A stretch of 64,000 bases of DNA from Otis tarda (taxonomy: Eukaryota; Chordata; Aves; Otidiformes; Otididae): assembly GCA_026413225.1 (NCBI GenBank), contig CM048554.1:97071963-97135962 (forward strand). The letters run 5' to 3'. Positions 44,901 to 57,486 of this stretch are shown one piece after another; the first letter of the stretch is position 1, and each line of letters starts with the position of its first letter. A program made the position numbers and the translations under genes. Under the pieces are notes generated by a model. It searched no databases and had not been told where the DNA came from. It saw nothing but the letters and a program-made list of their open reading frames with translations.

Positions 44901-47900
44901 GGGTCCTACAAATGATACAGATGTTCTTGGACTTAATTTGAAAAAGCTGTTAAAACACCCATTTCACTGAACTTCTGCATTATAAACAGTGCTCTGTATA
45001 TTTTGGAGCTAGTAAAGCTTAATCCACTATGTTTATAATGGATGGTTAATCATTGCTTTTTGCTAATTTCAAAGGAAAACATTTAAATACCAACACTTAC
45101 TGCAGTAAAATAACTTTAGTTATACTAATAAAGCATTAGCTCGATGAGATTGTGAAATACCCACTCAGGATCATTATAAAATTTCTGAATGCCTTCTTTC
45201 CAACTCTTTGCTTTTAGTTAATGCCCTACTTTAAAAACTGCTTCAGTTCTGTAGCAGTACAGGCTGCTGCTGTATGCAGCTTTCACTTACAAAATACTTA
45301 AAATACCTTTATTAAGCAACCTTGATACAAACTTGATTAGGTTACTCCTGGTAGCCATTTCATTCAGATTTGTGTTAGGGGAAAAAAAAGGTACGAGTGA
45401 GAAGAGCGGCAATAACTGTTCTTCAAGTACTGAAGTATTTGCCTAATGCGTAGTGTAATCTCTTGAAATCTAATTTGCTGGACGTAATACAGCATTGGCC
45501 TATGAGATGTAAGCAACTGCTTACACAAGTGCATTGCATCCATGGAAATGAAGCAAATAAATGATTCATCCTTCTAAGCAGTGGCAGGTAATTTTATTTA
45601 CTTCATAGGTCAACATGCTTTTCTTTCCCAAGAGATGACAGACGATGAGGTGAGATATGATTTTGTAATTGGAAGTCTCAACAGGCTCAAGGGAACAACA
45701 ATGCAGTATTTCAAGGGAAAAAATATTCTAATGCAGCCTGCTACTGTATTCTTGATTCCTTTACATTCAGATCATAACTGTGTACTTCAATGTTAAAAAG
45801 ACATAAATAAATTACTAACTGAACTTTGAAATAACATTTTCCATTTAGGAAAATATATTAACTTTATATTTGCAACCATTCTAGCATAAGTGTTACGTAA
45901 ATGCTATTTTTAAGTTCAGATTTTGCATGTAATTATACTTTTGCTCTGAGTGCAAAGGATGTTGATTTCTACTAGTATAACAGTGGGCAGGCTGCATATG
46001 GTTATGCTCATCAACACATAAAGTTGATGGGTAGATCGGCAGTTCCCACTGCCTTAATTTTGCAGTAATACCTTTAAAGTGCTTGAAAGTGGCAGATTGT
46101 TAAACTCTTCATGAGAACTCAACTTTTTTTCTTTTTCCTCCTTCAGATCCTAGTTAGAATTTCCTAGACTGAGAAAGTAAAATTTTAAAATGTGGTGGGA
46201 GAAACCAAGGAGTTACATTAAGTGACTTTTCGGAATAAACTTCCTTTGAATAGTGTGGGACTTTCCCTGTCCCTTTTGCTTTCCGTTTCTTGAGATTTTT
46301 CCTGAAAATAGCTTAACAGACTTTAGGTTGGCAGCTAAAGCACACTTTTAAAGTTAAAAATAAAACCAAAGAAAAACTCAACCCACTGATTAATTTAAGT
46401 ACCATTATAATTTTCTGAGGAAGGATAGGAACGTTTTTATCTGATTAGTACAATCACATTGGCTTTTATTTTATTTAAGAATTTTTTTTTTCAGTGGAAG
46501 TATCATTTCAGTTACGCTTCAAATGCATAACCTGAGTCTATGACTGAATAGAACTTCTGATCTTACAGATCACTGCAATAAACTTAATGTCACACTACCA
46601 TGTGTTCTAAAATTTACTGTCACTAACATGAGGGTTATGATTGATCAGGGTAGGAATTAGAGTTTTTGACTTGTTAACTTTTGGTCTTCTAAGACTTCAA
46701 TTTTAAAGACTCAAGACACTAAAAAAGCATGTGCATAGGTGTAGGCCTATCAAGAAAATACTTATTGTTAGCATCTTAAACTCTATTCTTTGCCAGACAA
46801 TACATTAGATTTCAAATGTAACAATAGTTTAAAAAAATATTGTAACCTGGGCATGGGAAGGAGTTGTTTGTGAAGTATGGATGAATTTTTAACATTACTC
46901 TTTGAGACAAATCTCAATAGATAGATTCTTATCAAATATACACACATCTTTTGTCTAGCTAGTTCAAGATTTGCCTTTGCTTTCCACTGAATAGGGATTT
47001 ACCTGTCAGTGAGCAACATTTATTGACATTGTCATCATCTTTCTTGGTATAATACTATGAAATTCAGCTTTTCCCACTTAAATCAATACAAGATACTTGC
47101 AGATATTAGTGATAGAGTTTTCTTTAGGTTCTTTTGAACTTACCTCTCAAACAAAGATGGTCTAGTTCTGTGATTTCTTTGTTTGTTTACTTGGTGCTCT
47201 CATCTTTCGTGTCCCGAACTTTAAATCCACTCTTCTGTGTATATTCACAGCAGTGCCAGAAAGTTGAGCTCTTTCCTGTGAAAGTATGAAACAAAAGGAG
47301 AAGAGAAATTGTCCCTGAAAATGTGATTATATGCTGATTATAAAAATAGGCTACATAACCAAAATATAATTCATTCTGAACTGTTTTCTTTTTGAGTTTG
47401 TTTATCCTGATGAGAAGCATCTGTAACTGTTCTGTTCATAGGCAAGAACCCATCCCTCACTGCTGAGCTAATTTATCTTCCTTCATGTTCCAGAACTTAA
47501 ATTTTAACAGAAAAAGAACAAACAGTAACAGTGTATAGATTTTCTTGAGTGCTGAAGCCCCTGGCAATGACCTAAGCACAAATGCATGGTTTAAAAATAC
47601 AATCTTAGAAATAGACTAGAAAATTCTATTTAACAATAGAGAAAAACTCTTGCCTTAGTTCCTGAGCTCTTATGAATTTGAAAATGCTTGGAAATAATTG
47701 TGTACAATATCTGACTTGGAAAGTGCAAAGCTAGCCAGGGCTTCTGCAAAGGTAATTACAGTTCCTTGATAGTTAAAGTTACCATCACAATAGCTTTTGT
47801 ACACTTTCTGTTTTCTAATATAGAAAAAAATGTTTTAAGAAACAGTAAGCATAATATAAGGTGTATTTATTGACTACTCTAAGCAAAGCAATTGAATATG

Positions 47901-48569
47901 AAATTAAAACAAAAACACACACACATTCCAAGTATTTTCAAAGCAAGGAAGTTAATGAGAGACTGCTTTTTACTGCCAGGATTCGTAACTTATTTGTCAT
48001 GTTATCTAAAACTTTCATCTTCTCAATGTGATCAAAGCCTGGTCTCCAAACTACTGAAGTCTACCTGGAGTTTTAGTGTTTATAAAGCATACCAACCATA
48101 GTGCCTCACAGCATTGATTTAATCTCCTGTCACTTTATGTTTAGCAGATATCAAGTACAACAGACTGTTGAGATAGAAATTCGCACCTAAAAAGAATACA
48201 AGCATTTACCATTTCCTATTCAGTGCAACATGTTGGAATACACCAAGGAAAGAAGAAGAATAGACTATAATCAGCTACAACTGATTTTTTTAACTCATTT
48301 TTTTAACTCATTCACATTTGCATTTAAAATCTGGTCATAATTTGTGGAAGCCCTGGAAACTGAGGTGGGAACCAGTAATCTGCCTTCTGGCTGTTCTAAT
48401 CACAGTGCTAGAAAGTTGAGTGCTTTCCTCTCTGAGTATTTAGTGCTGTTTTCTACAGATCTAAAGCATCGGTGATAAAGATGATCTATCATTGCAGAGT
48501 GCTTAGAAACAACTTAGAAAAAGGGATAGAGGAAACTGGTATGGCTATATTTAGTCCAAATGAAGAAAA
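41928..48569. other. Gene-free AT-rich sequence
   Basis: No exon, RNA gene or clear transposon. Small open frames (42399-42644, 43009-43239, 45581-45796, 47187-47420) look like chance. A 41-nt unit between splice-like signals at 45609-45649 was considered and set aside. Confidence 0.4.
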
Positions 48570-49960
48570 TTAAAGATGATGAATACTGAAACTCCGGCAG
48601 GCTAAACATAAAAACATCAGGCGGGTCAAAAAGGCTTTGAAGAACAACTAGCAAAATGTGTCTAATCTAATGACACATTTTTATTCTCTTTTTCAAGGGC
48701 AGGATGTCAATAAGCAGATCCATAAGTTGGTAGATAAAAGTGAAAAAGGAGTAATGGAGAAGCCAGGGCCATTACAGAGAATCCGAACTAAGTCTTTACA
48801 TCTTTGTGCTCTTTATTCTGCCTTTACTTACAAGAAACTGAGGAAGTCTTTAAGCTGGATCCCTTCTTTGAGTGTGAGTCTTCAAAAGATCCTTTTGGAA
48901 AATAAACTACATCAATGATTGTGGAAAAAACTGAGAAAATTAACTTAAGAATTTTTCTGTGTGTTCAATGCGAAGTCAGTTTTAAGCAAGACATTACTGT
49001 GGTGCCAGAAAAGGTTTTAGGAGAGCTCCAGGAAACTAGAAGGTATAAGACTGATAAGACTGATGTCCTGCTGTGTCAGGTAAGGTAATAGAAATAATAT
49101 TTAAGAATAGAATTGGTGAATATGCAGCTAAATATGACCTAGTTAAGAACAGTTAACACGTCTGGGGTTTTTTTTTTAAGAGAAATTGTGTACAAAAACC
49201 TATTGGAAGGCTTGGAAGAATTATGTGGATAAGGGAATGATGGAAGTTTCCTAAATTTCCAAAAGGCTGCTGCTGAGTCTCATGAAACAGACTTTTAAGG
49301 AAACTGAGCAGCTAAAAATTAGGAAACAGTAAATCAGTAAATGTTTGTTGCCGCTGGATATCAGCAGTGAAATTCTAAAAACTGGTGAGTTTTTTGATGC
49401 CCTGGAAATGGAATAGTCAGTGCAATGAAAAACAGGTCACTGAAGAAATCAAGTTAGTTGAAGAACTTCAGAAGAAAGCCTTATGACGTTGTGGGACTCT
49501 ATTGTGAAACAGCATAATAAAATTCAGCATATGTCTGAAATGGTACACAGGCATGGAAGGAAGATTAAAAAGTCCTGGCTGAGTTTACAGTGACAGACTA
49601 AGGAGCAGTATTTGGGGTTCATGCCCAATATTTGTATGAAAGTGTCAGCTCAGTTCTGAGTAATCATAAAAAATTCCCGAATGGAGAGTTAGGATTTATT
49701 AAGAACATAAATAGGGAATTTTATAGCATCATAGGTAAAGCATAGGTGTGCATATTTTACTGTGTGCGGTTTTAGTCTTCCTGTCTCTTTAAAAAGAGAT
49801 AGAATAGAATTGGGAATGATCAGAGAATAATATTAACATTATTAGTGTGAAAGCCATCAAAGCTACATCTGAACTGAAGAATAATAGGACACTAGCAGAG
49901 AGACTTCTGTGTTTGATCTGCTGTTGCCTTCCTACAGTCATTTATTTTAAATACTTCTGG
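48570..49960 (+). mobile_element. Very old CR1/L3-type LINE remnant
   Basis: Strongly decayed, but the RT region of an ancient CR1/L3-like LINE can be followed in order. CAGGTAAGGTAATAGAAATA with AATATTTAAGAATAGAATTG gives GKVIEIIFKNRI-like residues; AATATGACCTAGTTAAGAAC with AGTTAACA follows (YDLVKNS-Q); then GTGGATAAGGGAATGATGG, TTTCCAAAAGGCTGCTGCTG, TCATGAAACAGAC and TTAAGGAAACTGAGCAGCTA, which are the blocks after the catalytic-aspartate region; later AATTGGGAATGATCAGAG. Upstream, a 86-codon open piece (48658-48918) lies in the pre-RT part. Frames change often, so it is far older than the other CR1 copies. Ends are approximate. Confidence 0.65.
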
Positions 49961-52360
49961 AGAATGGAGACTTCTGATATGAAACAATAAGGCTGTTGTC
50001 ATGTTTCCTATCATAGAATTTGGAATTCCATCCTCATTCTGGCAGAATTCTTGACTGGTTGTCATAAATCAACATTAAACAAAAAAGCAAGAACAAGTTA
50101 CTTTTGGCTCATTTGTCTTAGTGCAATTCAATAGTTGATTTATTTTACTTTGAAATGCCAACATAGTCTGGCGCTTTTCCCGTAACATAATTTTTTTATA
50201 GTTTTCCTTCAACTTTAAATAAGACTTTCAAACTGTTACTCTTTATTTCTAATACTTAGTCACTTCCTTTAAGAACCTTCTCCATCCCTCCTCTACTTTT
50301 TTTTTTTTTTTATGTGTAGTACAAAGAAGCTGTAAGATCAGTTGAATTGTATTCCTAGAGATGACTTCTGAAATTAGAATTTTCGCGGGGAAGAGCATAT
50401 GGCTTCTTTGTCTCACATGTTGATTTTTGTTCTTTTACAGTCCCTGGAGTAGAAGTTTCCATGCTAAAGTTATAATGTGCTGCAAGAACTTGAAACAACT
50501 TCCAGGAGACTTGCTCTTAACCAACGTAGCAATAAAGAAACTGAAAAGTGTGTTATGAAACCTGGGACTTATTTTAACTTATTTTTTTTAAAATTTTGAT
50601 CTTGCTAGAGAAACAGCTTAAAATTTTGGCTTCCTTGTGGCAGCAATAATGTCATAATTGTCCCAAGTTTTGACAGGGGTTGAAATACAGTTAATGTCAA
50701 AAAAGCTTGCATTGTCTGTCCTTGCAGAAGATCCTATAGAATAGTTTTGTCTAGTGAAAGAGGGATACACAGAGTTAACTAATGGGCTAATGAAGAAATT
50801 GTACCACATGGAAATATTCAGTGCAAGTTTGGTCAGTTAAAGTCACAAATTAAATGCACCAATTAAGCTTTAAAAAAAAAAAAAAAATAAGCAATAAGAT
50901 ATAATTATCAGCGTCAGGCTGGAAAGCTGCAATAGCTACACCGGTTTAATGATTTGTTCTGAAATTGTATTTGACAGTTGAGGTGAGTAAAACTTGTTAC
51001 ATAAATAATTATGAGCATTTTGAACTCCTTCAGGCTAGTTAGAGAACTATAGATGAAAAGGTCTTATTCAGCCAAACATGAATTCATTCTTCATGGTTTG
51101 GGGATTTCTCCCAAAATCACTTTGGAAAATAAGGAGCAAACATACCTGTGAGGTAAGGTTTCTATTAATTTAGTCATTCTAGTATTGAGAGAGGAGGCTT
51201 CTTTTGTCACGTGTTTTGCTTTTAACATCACCTAAAATAATGTGCAGTTCCTTAGGCTACAATATTTTGGCAGATTGGAAGTGTATGCCTACATTCATAG
51301 TTAGGAATGTGACTGATACAGAGTCCCGTGTTCTCCCACTCTTCCAGGATTTTTGTGTGTATTTTGTATTGAAAAGCTACTGACTTCCAGTTTGCCCTTT
51401 GTGTTTATTTCATAATTTGTTTCTGCTTGTCACCAAACTGTAATGCCAAACTGTAATGCCAAGCTCTTTAATCTTTCCTTGTAAGGTTTTAAACTGCTTT
51501 ACTCTTTGAAATATTTTGTGTTTTCTTACTTGATGACGTAGTCCATTAATTGCGTATTCTGAGTTACAACAGTTTCACATCTTTCATAGGATGAGTAGGA
51601 AGTATCTCTATAATCTAATTGTGGGCAGGTAGAAGACACAGATTTCAGTACTTTTAGGTTGTAAATGGCCTAAAATTTGGAGATTCTAATTAGGTGAAAG
51701 TGTGGGCAATTGAAGCCAAGACATCTGCTTCATCTCTGTTTCACCCTCCAAAAAGGTATGAATGTGAAGGCGCTCAAAATGCAAATAGTTCTAGGCCCAC
51801 ACAGTAGCAGAACATGATTACTGAATCTCAGGTTGAGGAAGAGGCATCAGTAGTTTGCCATATTGGCTTTGTGTATGCTGGGGGAAAAGCATAGTAAACC
51901 CTAAGCATCTGGTTCATCACTATGCCATATTTCTTGAGGCACCATTAAAGTTTGTTCTCTATCAGAAAGGTACAGATTAACCTGAATTTGTCTTAAATTC
52001 AGTGTTACATTGAAATAACACTTTAAGTAAAAATAGGTTATTTTGCTCAACACAGAAATGCTGGTTTACGCTTAGAAAGCACAGGACTTTTATAGGCATT
52101 GAATACTGGCTATGTAGATTTAAATTTGAAGAAGAAAACCTCCTTTTATTGCTAGGGATCATTGAGAGCTTCTTAAGAACCTCTGTGTTAGTATGCAATA
52201 CAGTTTTGTTTTGTATTTGTCCTATCTTTAATGTTTCATGAATGCTTGGATTCTTGAATGTTTTTCTGAATAAGGGAATCTTTTGTTTGTCTTTATTCAT
52301 GGGAAAAAAAATATTTACAGGTAAACTAGAACTGTGTGGGAAAGCTAACAGTGTCTTAGC
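49961..52360. other. Gene-free intron-like sequence
   Basis: AT-rich with homopolymer runs at about 50299-50312 (T) and 50873-50887 (A) and a 13-bp tandem pair (CCAAACTGTAATG) at about 51433-51462. No exon or named repeat. Confidence 0.4.
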
Positions 52361-52662
52361 AGAGAGGCTGTTCAGTAGGGCCTGTTGTGGTAGGACGAAG
52401 GGTAATGGTTTTAAAATAGAGGGAACTAGATTTAGATTGGATATTAGGAAAAAAATTTTTTACACTGAGGGTTGTAGAACACTGGAACAGGTTGCCCAGA
52501 GAGGTAGTGGATGCCCCATCCCTGGAAACGTTCAAGGCCAGGCTGGATGAGGCTCCGAGCAACCTGATCTAGTTGGGGGATGTCCCTGCTTCTTGCAGGG
52601 GGGTTGGACTAGATGACCTTTGAAGGTCCCTTCCATCTCTACCCATTCTATGATTCTATGAA
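52361..52662 (+). mobile_element. CR1 LINE 3' end fragment
   Basis: Begins in the GAGAGGCTGTTCAGTAGGGC block of ORF2 and runs to the 3' tail CCATTCTATGATTCTATGA. Residues [19 protein letters not shown] are visible. A one-base shift (AAAAAAATTTTTTACACTG) breaks the frame before the EHWN-like block. 5'-truncated, with no target-site duplication. Confidence 0.93.
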
Positions 52663-55600
52663 GATGCCTCCAAAACCATAAGAAAGCCTTCAGCAATCAC
52701 TCTTGTCCTGATCTAGAAAGCATTGTTTTAACATTGAACCTGCTACTTATGAAAACCTACTTCACAGAAAACTCTAGAACTTACTTCAAAGTTCTGTGAT
52801 CTTTTCCTGCTGTGTCATCATGCAGCCTTTACAAGCTTCAGCAGGGAGCAGTAGGAAAATCCAGAGAGGGAAACTGTGTTTAAACAGCAGTCTAGATAGA
52901 GAAGAGAATAAGAAAGCAGGATTGTAGAACAAAGTGAAGAAACAAGAGCTGGCTTTATGGTGAAAGGCAATGGAGGGAATGAAAGATGGAGAATAGATAG
53001 ATGAGGGATGGAATGGGGACAGGGAAGCAGGGGCTTGTTGTGGAGTGCTGAGTTGAGAATACTCCTGAGTTGCAATGATCATGACCTTTTGGACAGCATG
53101 GCTCTTGTGATATATTTTGCTTATTCTTTGTGATCATGGCCAGATTAACTTTTACTTAATAAAACCTGTGCTAAATGCCTGGACTTGTATGGACTTGTAC
53201 ATTTATGGAATAATATTTTTTTGTGAGGTTGTACAATCTATTTATAGCCCCTTTTAGTCCCTTTCTCTGAATTGTCTTCAAAAATGTAATGTCTGCTGGA
53301 GTCTACTGATAGCTTGGAACAATAAGTAGAGTATGGTCTTTTCTGCAAATATAAACGGAGCACTTACTCCATGACATTATTTTCTGGGGAGAATCTGTTA
53401 ACATGCCTGTCATTCAGCCAGGAGGGGGAGCAAGCACTGTTCTGCTGGTATTAATTAGAGGGTGAGCAAGGGGCTGAAAATTGGGACAGAGTAGGAAAGA
53501 AGGTGGGCAGTGCTCTTTTTTTTTTTTTTTTTTTTTCTTCTTTTCCCCCTAGACTGAGGAAAAGATACTTCCATCACCCCATGCGGCAAAATCATAGCAC
53601 AGCAAACCTAGAGATACTGTTGCTTTAACACTGATGTAGGACTTGGTTGTCTTTTTATGTAAAGTAGAATTATGGCTGGAGAAATGAAGGGCAGACTATT
53701 TGAAAGCATAGTATAATGCTTGGTCTTATAATATCAGAGTCTCTCTAGAACGAAGTTTTATAATTAAATAAGGACTATGAATTTTTATATCCTCTCAAGC
53801 TTATGTAGTTTAAAACTTAGAGGCTATGTTTGACAGCAAAAATCTCTGTGTAGTCTCTACTCAGTCCCTTGGACAAAATCTTACTGTCACCACTAAAGCA
53901 CAGCTATCTCCCTGTTCTCTGCATTTCTCAGATACCTCTCATTCTCTGTTAGTTACAAACTCCTTACTTGCAGTAGCTCTTGCTCTATTAATCCCAATGG
54001 GGTAGGTTTGCTTTTGAAGAAGAACCATTCTTTTCCTTCCTCAGCCTGCAGTGTTTCTACTCATCAGTACTGCAGTAGCCAGGCAAAAGCAGATAGGTGT
54101 TTCCTCTTTGCTGCTGAGAGTCAGCCTTCTAAAGGTAAACTGTGAACAAACAAAAAAGATAAAGCCTCTGTCATCACTAACTTATTCTCTGCATTTCAAA
54201 GAGCCTGTCCTTGAGCACAGTACACTTTGGTTAAACTCTTGGAGGTGGAGAGGGAAGGGAGAGAAAGTGAGTCGGGGAAATAGGATAAATGTTCACTGAC
54301 TTAAATGAAAAGAACTATTAATGTAAGCAGGCACTGAGAAAAATATTTCAAAATACAGGACCTAGAACTTAAAGTACTCTGGGGATGTTACAGAGTGAAT
54401 AGTATGAGAAATTAGATAGTGTTTTGACTTACAAGAAAATATGAGTTGAACCAATATATTTTCTCAAGAGGATGTCTTCAATGGTATGTATTCCCGAAGT
54501 CAGAGAGAATTAGTGAGTGCTTTCTATCAGCTTGCAAACTTGTTAATTAGATCTAGTGAGTGTGTGGGTTTGGGGGGCAGATAGTGTGGGGCTAAAGTGA
54601 CAGGGAAGGAGAAGGTCATCTGGGCTTCTTAGACTCCCCTTTGTCACTGATTTATTCTGTTTCTATCCCTTCTTTCTCTCTTTTTTTTTTTAAACTGAAT
54701 CTCTTTGTCTTCTGCGACAACTATTTGATCAAAAGTCAATCAATTTATTCACAGTATGATGTGTCTTAAAATCCCATCATGTCTGCTACTGATGAAATGA
54801 TGCCCCTGTTGCAAATAAACAAGTGATCCTCCTTCAGGACTCAACTGAATTGGCTTTCACTTTGAAGTACATTTTAGCACCAGGACATGAGTGAATGCCA
54901 TCCTTTTCTCTGTGTGATAATGCTTCAAAATGTAACTGTTTGCAAAATGCCAAATCAAAAATATTCTCCCCTGAGATTAAAATGTTATTGTCAACAACTT
55001 GGGGGGAAAAAAAAAAAAAAGCTCTGCCACATATTGAGATTGTTGTAAGAGGCACAGCAGTTAATTTCAGAGCTATGAAATATTGATATCTATCCTCTAA
55101 CCTTGAGATTCAGCAAAAAGTACGTTCATATTTTCCTTTGTTAATATCCATTGACTCTATGGAAAGTCAGTGGATGTAATAGTAGAACTTGATCAGAGGA
55201 TATTTGTATAAATAGTCAGATTCTGTTTGTACTAGTATATGGGAGTATAAAGGAGAAACTTTCATTTGTGAAAACATCCAGACAATCAAAAAATCCACTC
55301 ATATGCATTTTGATGAAAAAAGTGTAGTGACTGCACCTGAGTAAAGCTGTTAATAATTCAATTAATTTTAAATAATTAATTTGAAGCATTTGAAGCATTT
55401 GAAGATGCTACTTGTGTAATGTTCAATTTGAATAGAGACAACAGGATTGCTTGAAAGTGGTCAGCAAACCAAGCACCAATACGTATCACACTGACCAGTG
55501 ATATGGTTTTATTTATTTTGGTTTGCATTTCAGTTGTTAACATATTTCCAAGGAAATTTAGTTACTGACTTTTTTAAATCACTGGCTGAAATATGGTATT

Positions 55601-56330
55601 TGAATGAGAAAGCATTAAGAAGGTATCAGTCTTAGTTGGCAATAAATTACATTGTTTGACAAGCATAGTAAAATTTGTAAAAAATAACATGAAGTTGCAA
55701 GGGCTTTTTTGTTGTTTGTGACTTTTTAACTGAACCTAATTTGCAGTCAGCATCTACTTTTTAATAGAAAAAGAACACAAACTTTAATATACAGTGACTT
55801 CATTTTTACCTATTTTTTTTTTACAAGGGAAGAAGGAAACAAGCTTCCCTTCTTCTAGCTGTAATGTATTTTCTGAACCCTGTTTGTTGGTTGCTTAAAG
55901 CAGAAATTGCACTTGCAAACAGTAGTGTTTTTTCTCCCCTTTCACAATAGTAGAATGAATTAGAAAAGGAGTACTAAATCAAATCTAGCTCTTACTATTT
56001 TAATCTATATGAGGCAATATTCATCACTCTAGTAGACATCTGTCTTTATAATGTAAACAGATATCAACTAATATATGATAATTTATGACGTGATGTGAAA
56101 AGTATTTTCAAACGTAAGTAAACTTCCTAGTATGCCTGTGTAAGGTGCTTTATAGATTCAAACTTCTTAAAACTGAACCATTCTGTATTTTAGTAATTGC
56201 TTAGATTTTTTAAAATGTGTTTTTTTCTATTCCTTTACTAATACTATTGGAAAGAAGTAGTTTAAAAGTATTTAGGAGAATTTTTCAAACTTAAAAAAAA
56301 ATATATTACTTCATGTAAGGCACGTAGCAA
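52663..56330. other. Gene-free intron-like sequence
   Basis: AT-rich with a 21-bp poly-T run at 53516-53536, an A-run at about 55006-55020, and a GAAGCATTT short tandem at about 55381-55406. Open frames near 52786-53137 arise from a purine-rich stretch and are not supported as genes. Confidence 0.4.
53516..53536. repeat. Poly-T run, 21 bp
   Basis: Uninterrupted T homopolymer followed by CTTCTTTTCCCCC. Simple repeat only. Confidence 0.85.
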
Positions 56331-56335
56331 CTCTG

Positions 56336-57486
56336 TGTTGTAGTTCAGCTCTGATCGGGACCAGACTACACAGTCTCTCTCTCACTCCCCCCACCCTCTG
56401 AGAGAATAGGGGGAGATAATGTAAGAAAAATGGCTCAAGGTTTGAGATAAGGACAGGGAGAAAATCCTTAAAGTTACTGTTGCGGACAAAATGGACTTGA
56501 CTTGGGAAAAACTATTCATTTATTACTAAAAACAGCAGGATGAGACAGAGAACAAGATAACCTCCCCTCACCCCTTCCTCTTCCCGAGCTTAACATTATC
56601 TCCACTACCTTCTCCCCTGAGCGGCACAGCAGGGAAGAGGGAATGGGGGTTGTGGTCAGTTCATTACGTGTTGTTTTACGCTGCTGCTTCATGGTCGGGG
56701 GAAGAACTCCTCACATTCCTCCCCTGCTCCGTTGTGGGGTCCCACTCATACGCCACAGTCCGTCGTGAAACTGCTCCGGTGTGGGTAATCTCTTCTACGG
56801 AGTGCAGTTCCTCCAGAACAGCTGCCCCAGTGGGCCCTCCATGGGCCACAGCCGCCTTCAGGCACCTGCCTGCCCCAGTGTGGGGTCTTCCATGGGCTGC
56901 AGGTGGATCTCTGCTCCTCTGTGGACCTCCATGGACTGCAGGGGGACAACCTGCTTCACCACGGTCATCACCACAGGCTGAAGGGGAATCCTGGCCAGGG
57001 GCCACATTACTCCTCCCCCTCCTTCTTCACTGACCTTGGTGTCTGCAGCCGTTCCTCTCACGAGAAAAATTCTTCACAACAGGCTGTCAGATGCCTCTCA
57101 GGATCTTTTTACATCTCATTCACATCTCATCTCCTCTCCACTCCTTGCAGCCAGGCTGGGCCGAGTTGGGCCCAGTCGGCCGCCCGGCGGGAGGCCAGAG
57201 GTTGAGGCCTGCAAGGCCCACAAGGCTTGCGCCTCCCCCTCTGCCCCAGCTCAGCTGCTTCACATCTTCTCTCTTCTCTTTTTGTTTTTCTGTTTGCCCC
57301 TTCTTAAATATGTTATCGCAAAGGCGTTATTGTGGAACGTTCTGCTTCCAATTGGCTCGGCCTTGGCCAGCAGTGGGTCCGCCCTAGGCCCGGCCGAGTC
57401 CACTGAACAAAAGGGAGCAACTTCTAGCAGTTTCCTACAGAAGCTACCACCTTAGGCCCCCCCTCACTAAAAAAAAAAACACAACA
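56336..57486 (-). mobile_element. Solo LTR, ERVL-like, third copy
   Basis: A 1151-bp LTR of the same family as 13799-14907 and 28452-29588, in minus orientation (TTTATT at 56519-56524). It starts TGTTGTAGTTCAGCTCTG and ends AAAACACAACA. The flanking 5-mers are CTCTG (56331-56335) and GTCTG (57487-57491), a duplication with one mismatch. An A-run has grown near the right end, and a short extra piece (GAGAAAAATTC, about 57063) is absent from the sister copies. No internal region is attached. Open frames of 66-139 codons on both strands are repeat shadows. Confidence 0.92.

Noticed and set aside
45609-45649. Exon-like 41-nt unit between TTACTTCATAG and GTGAGA reading QHAFLSQEMTDDE
   Set aside because: No cysteines or EYS-like features, a weak acceptor, and very small size; splice-like signals of this quality are frequent by chance over tens of kilobases.
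56650-57455. Overlapping open frames of 98-139 codons on both strands
   Set aside because: All inside the LTR at 56336-57486; same explanation.
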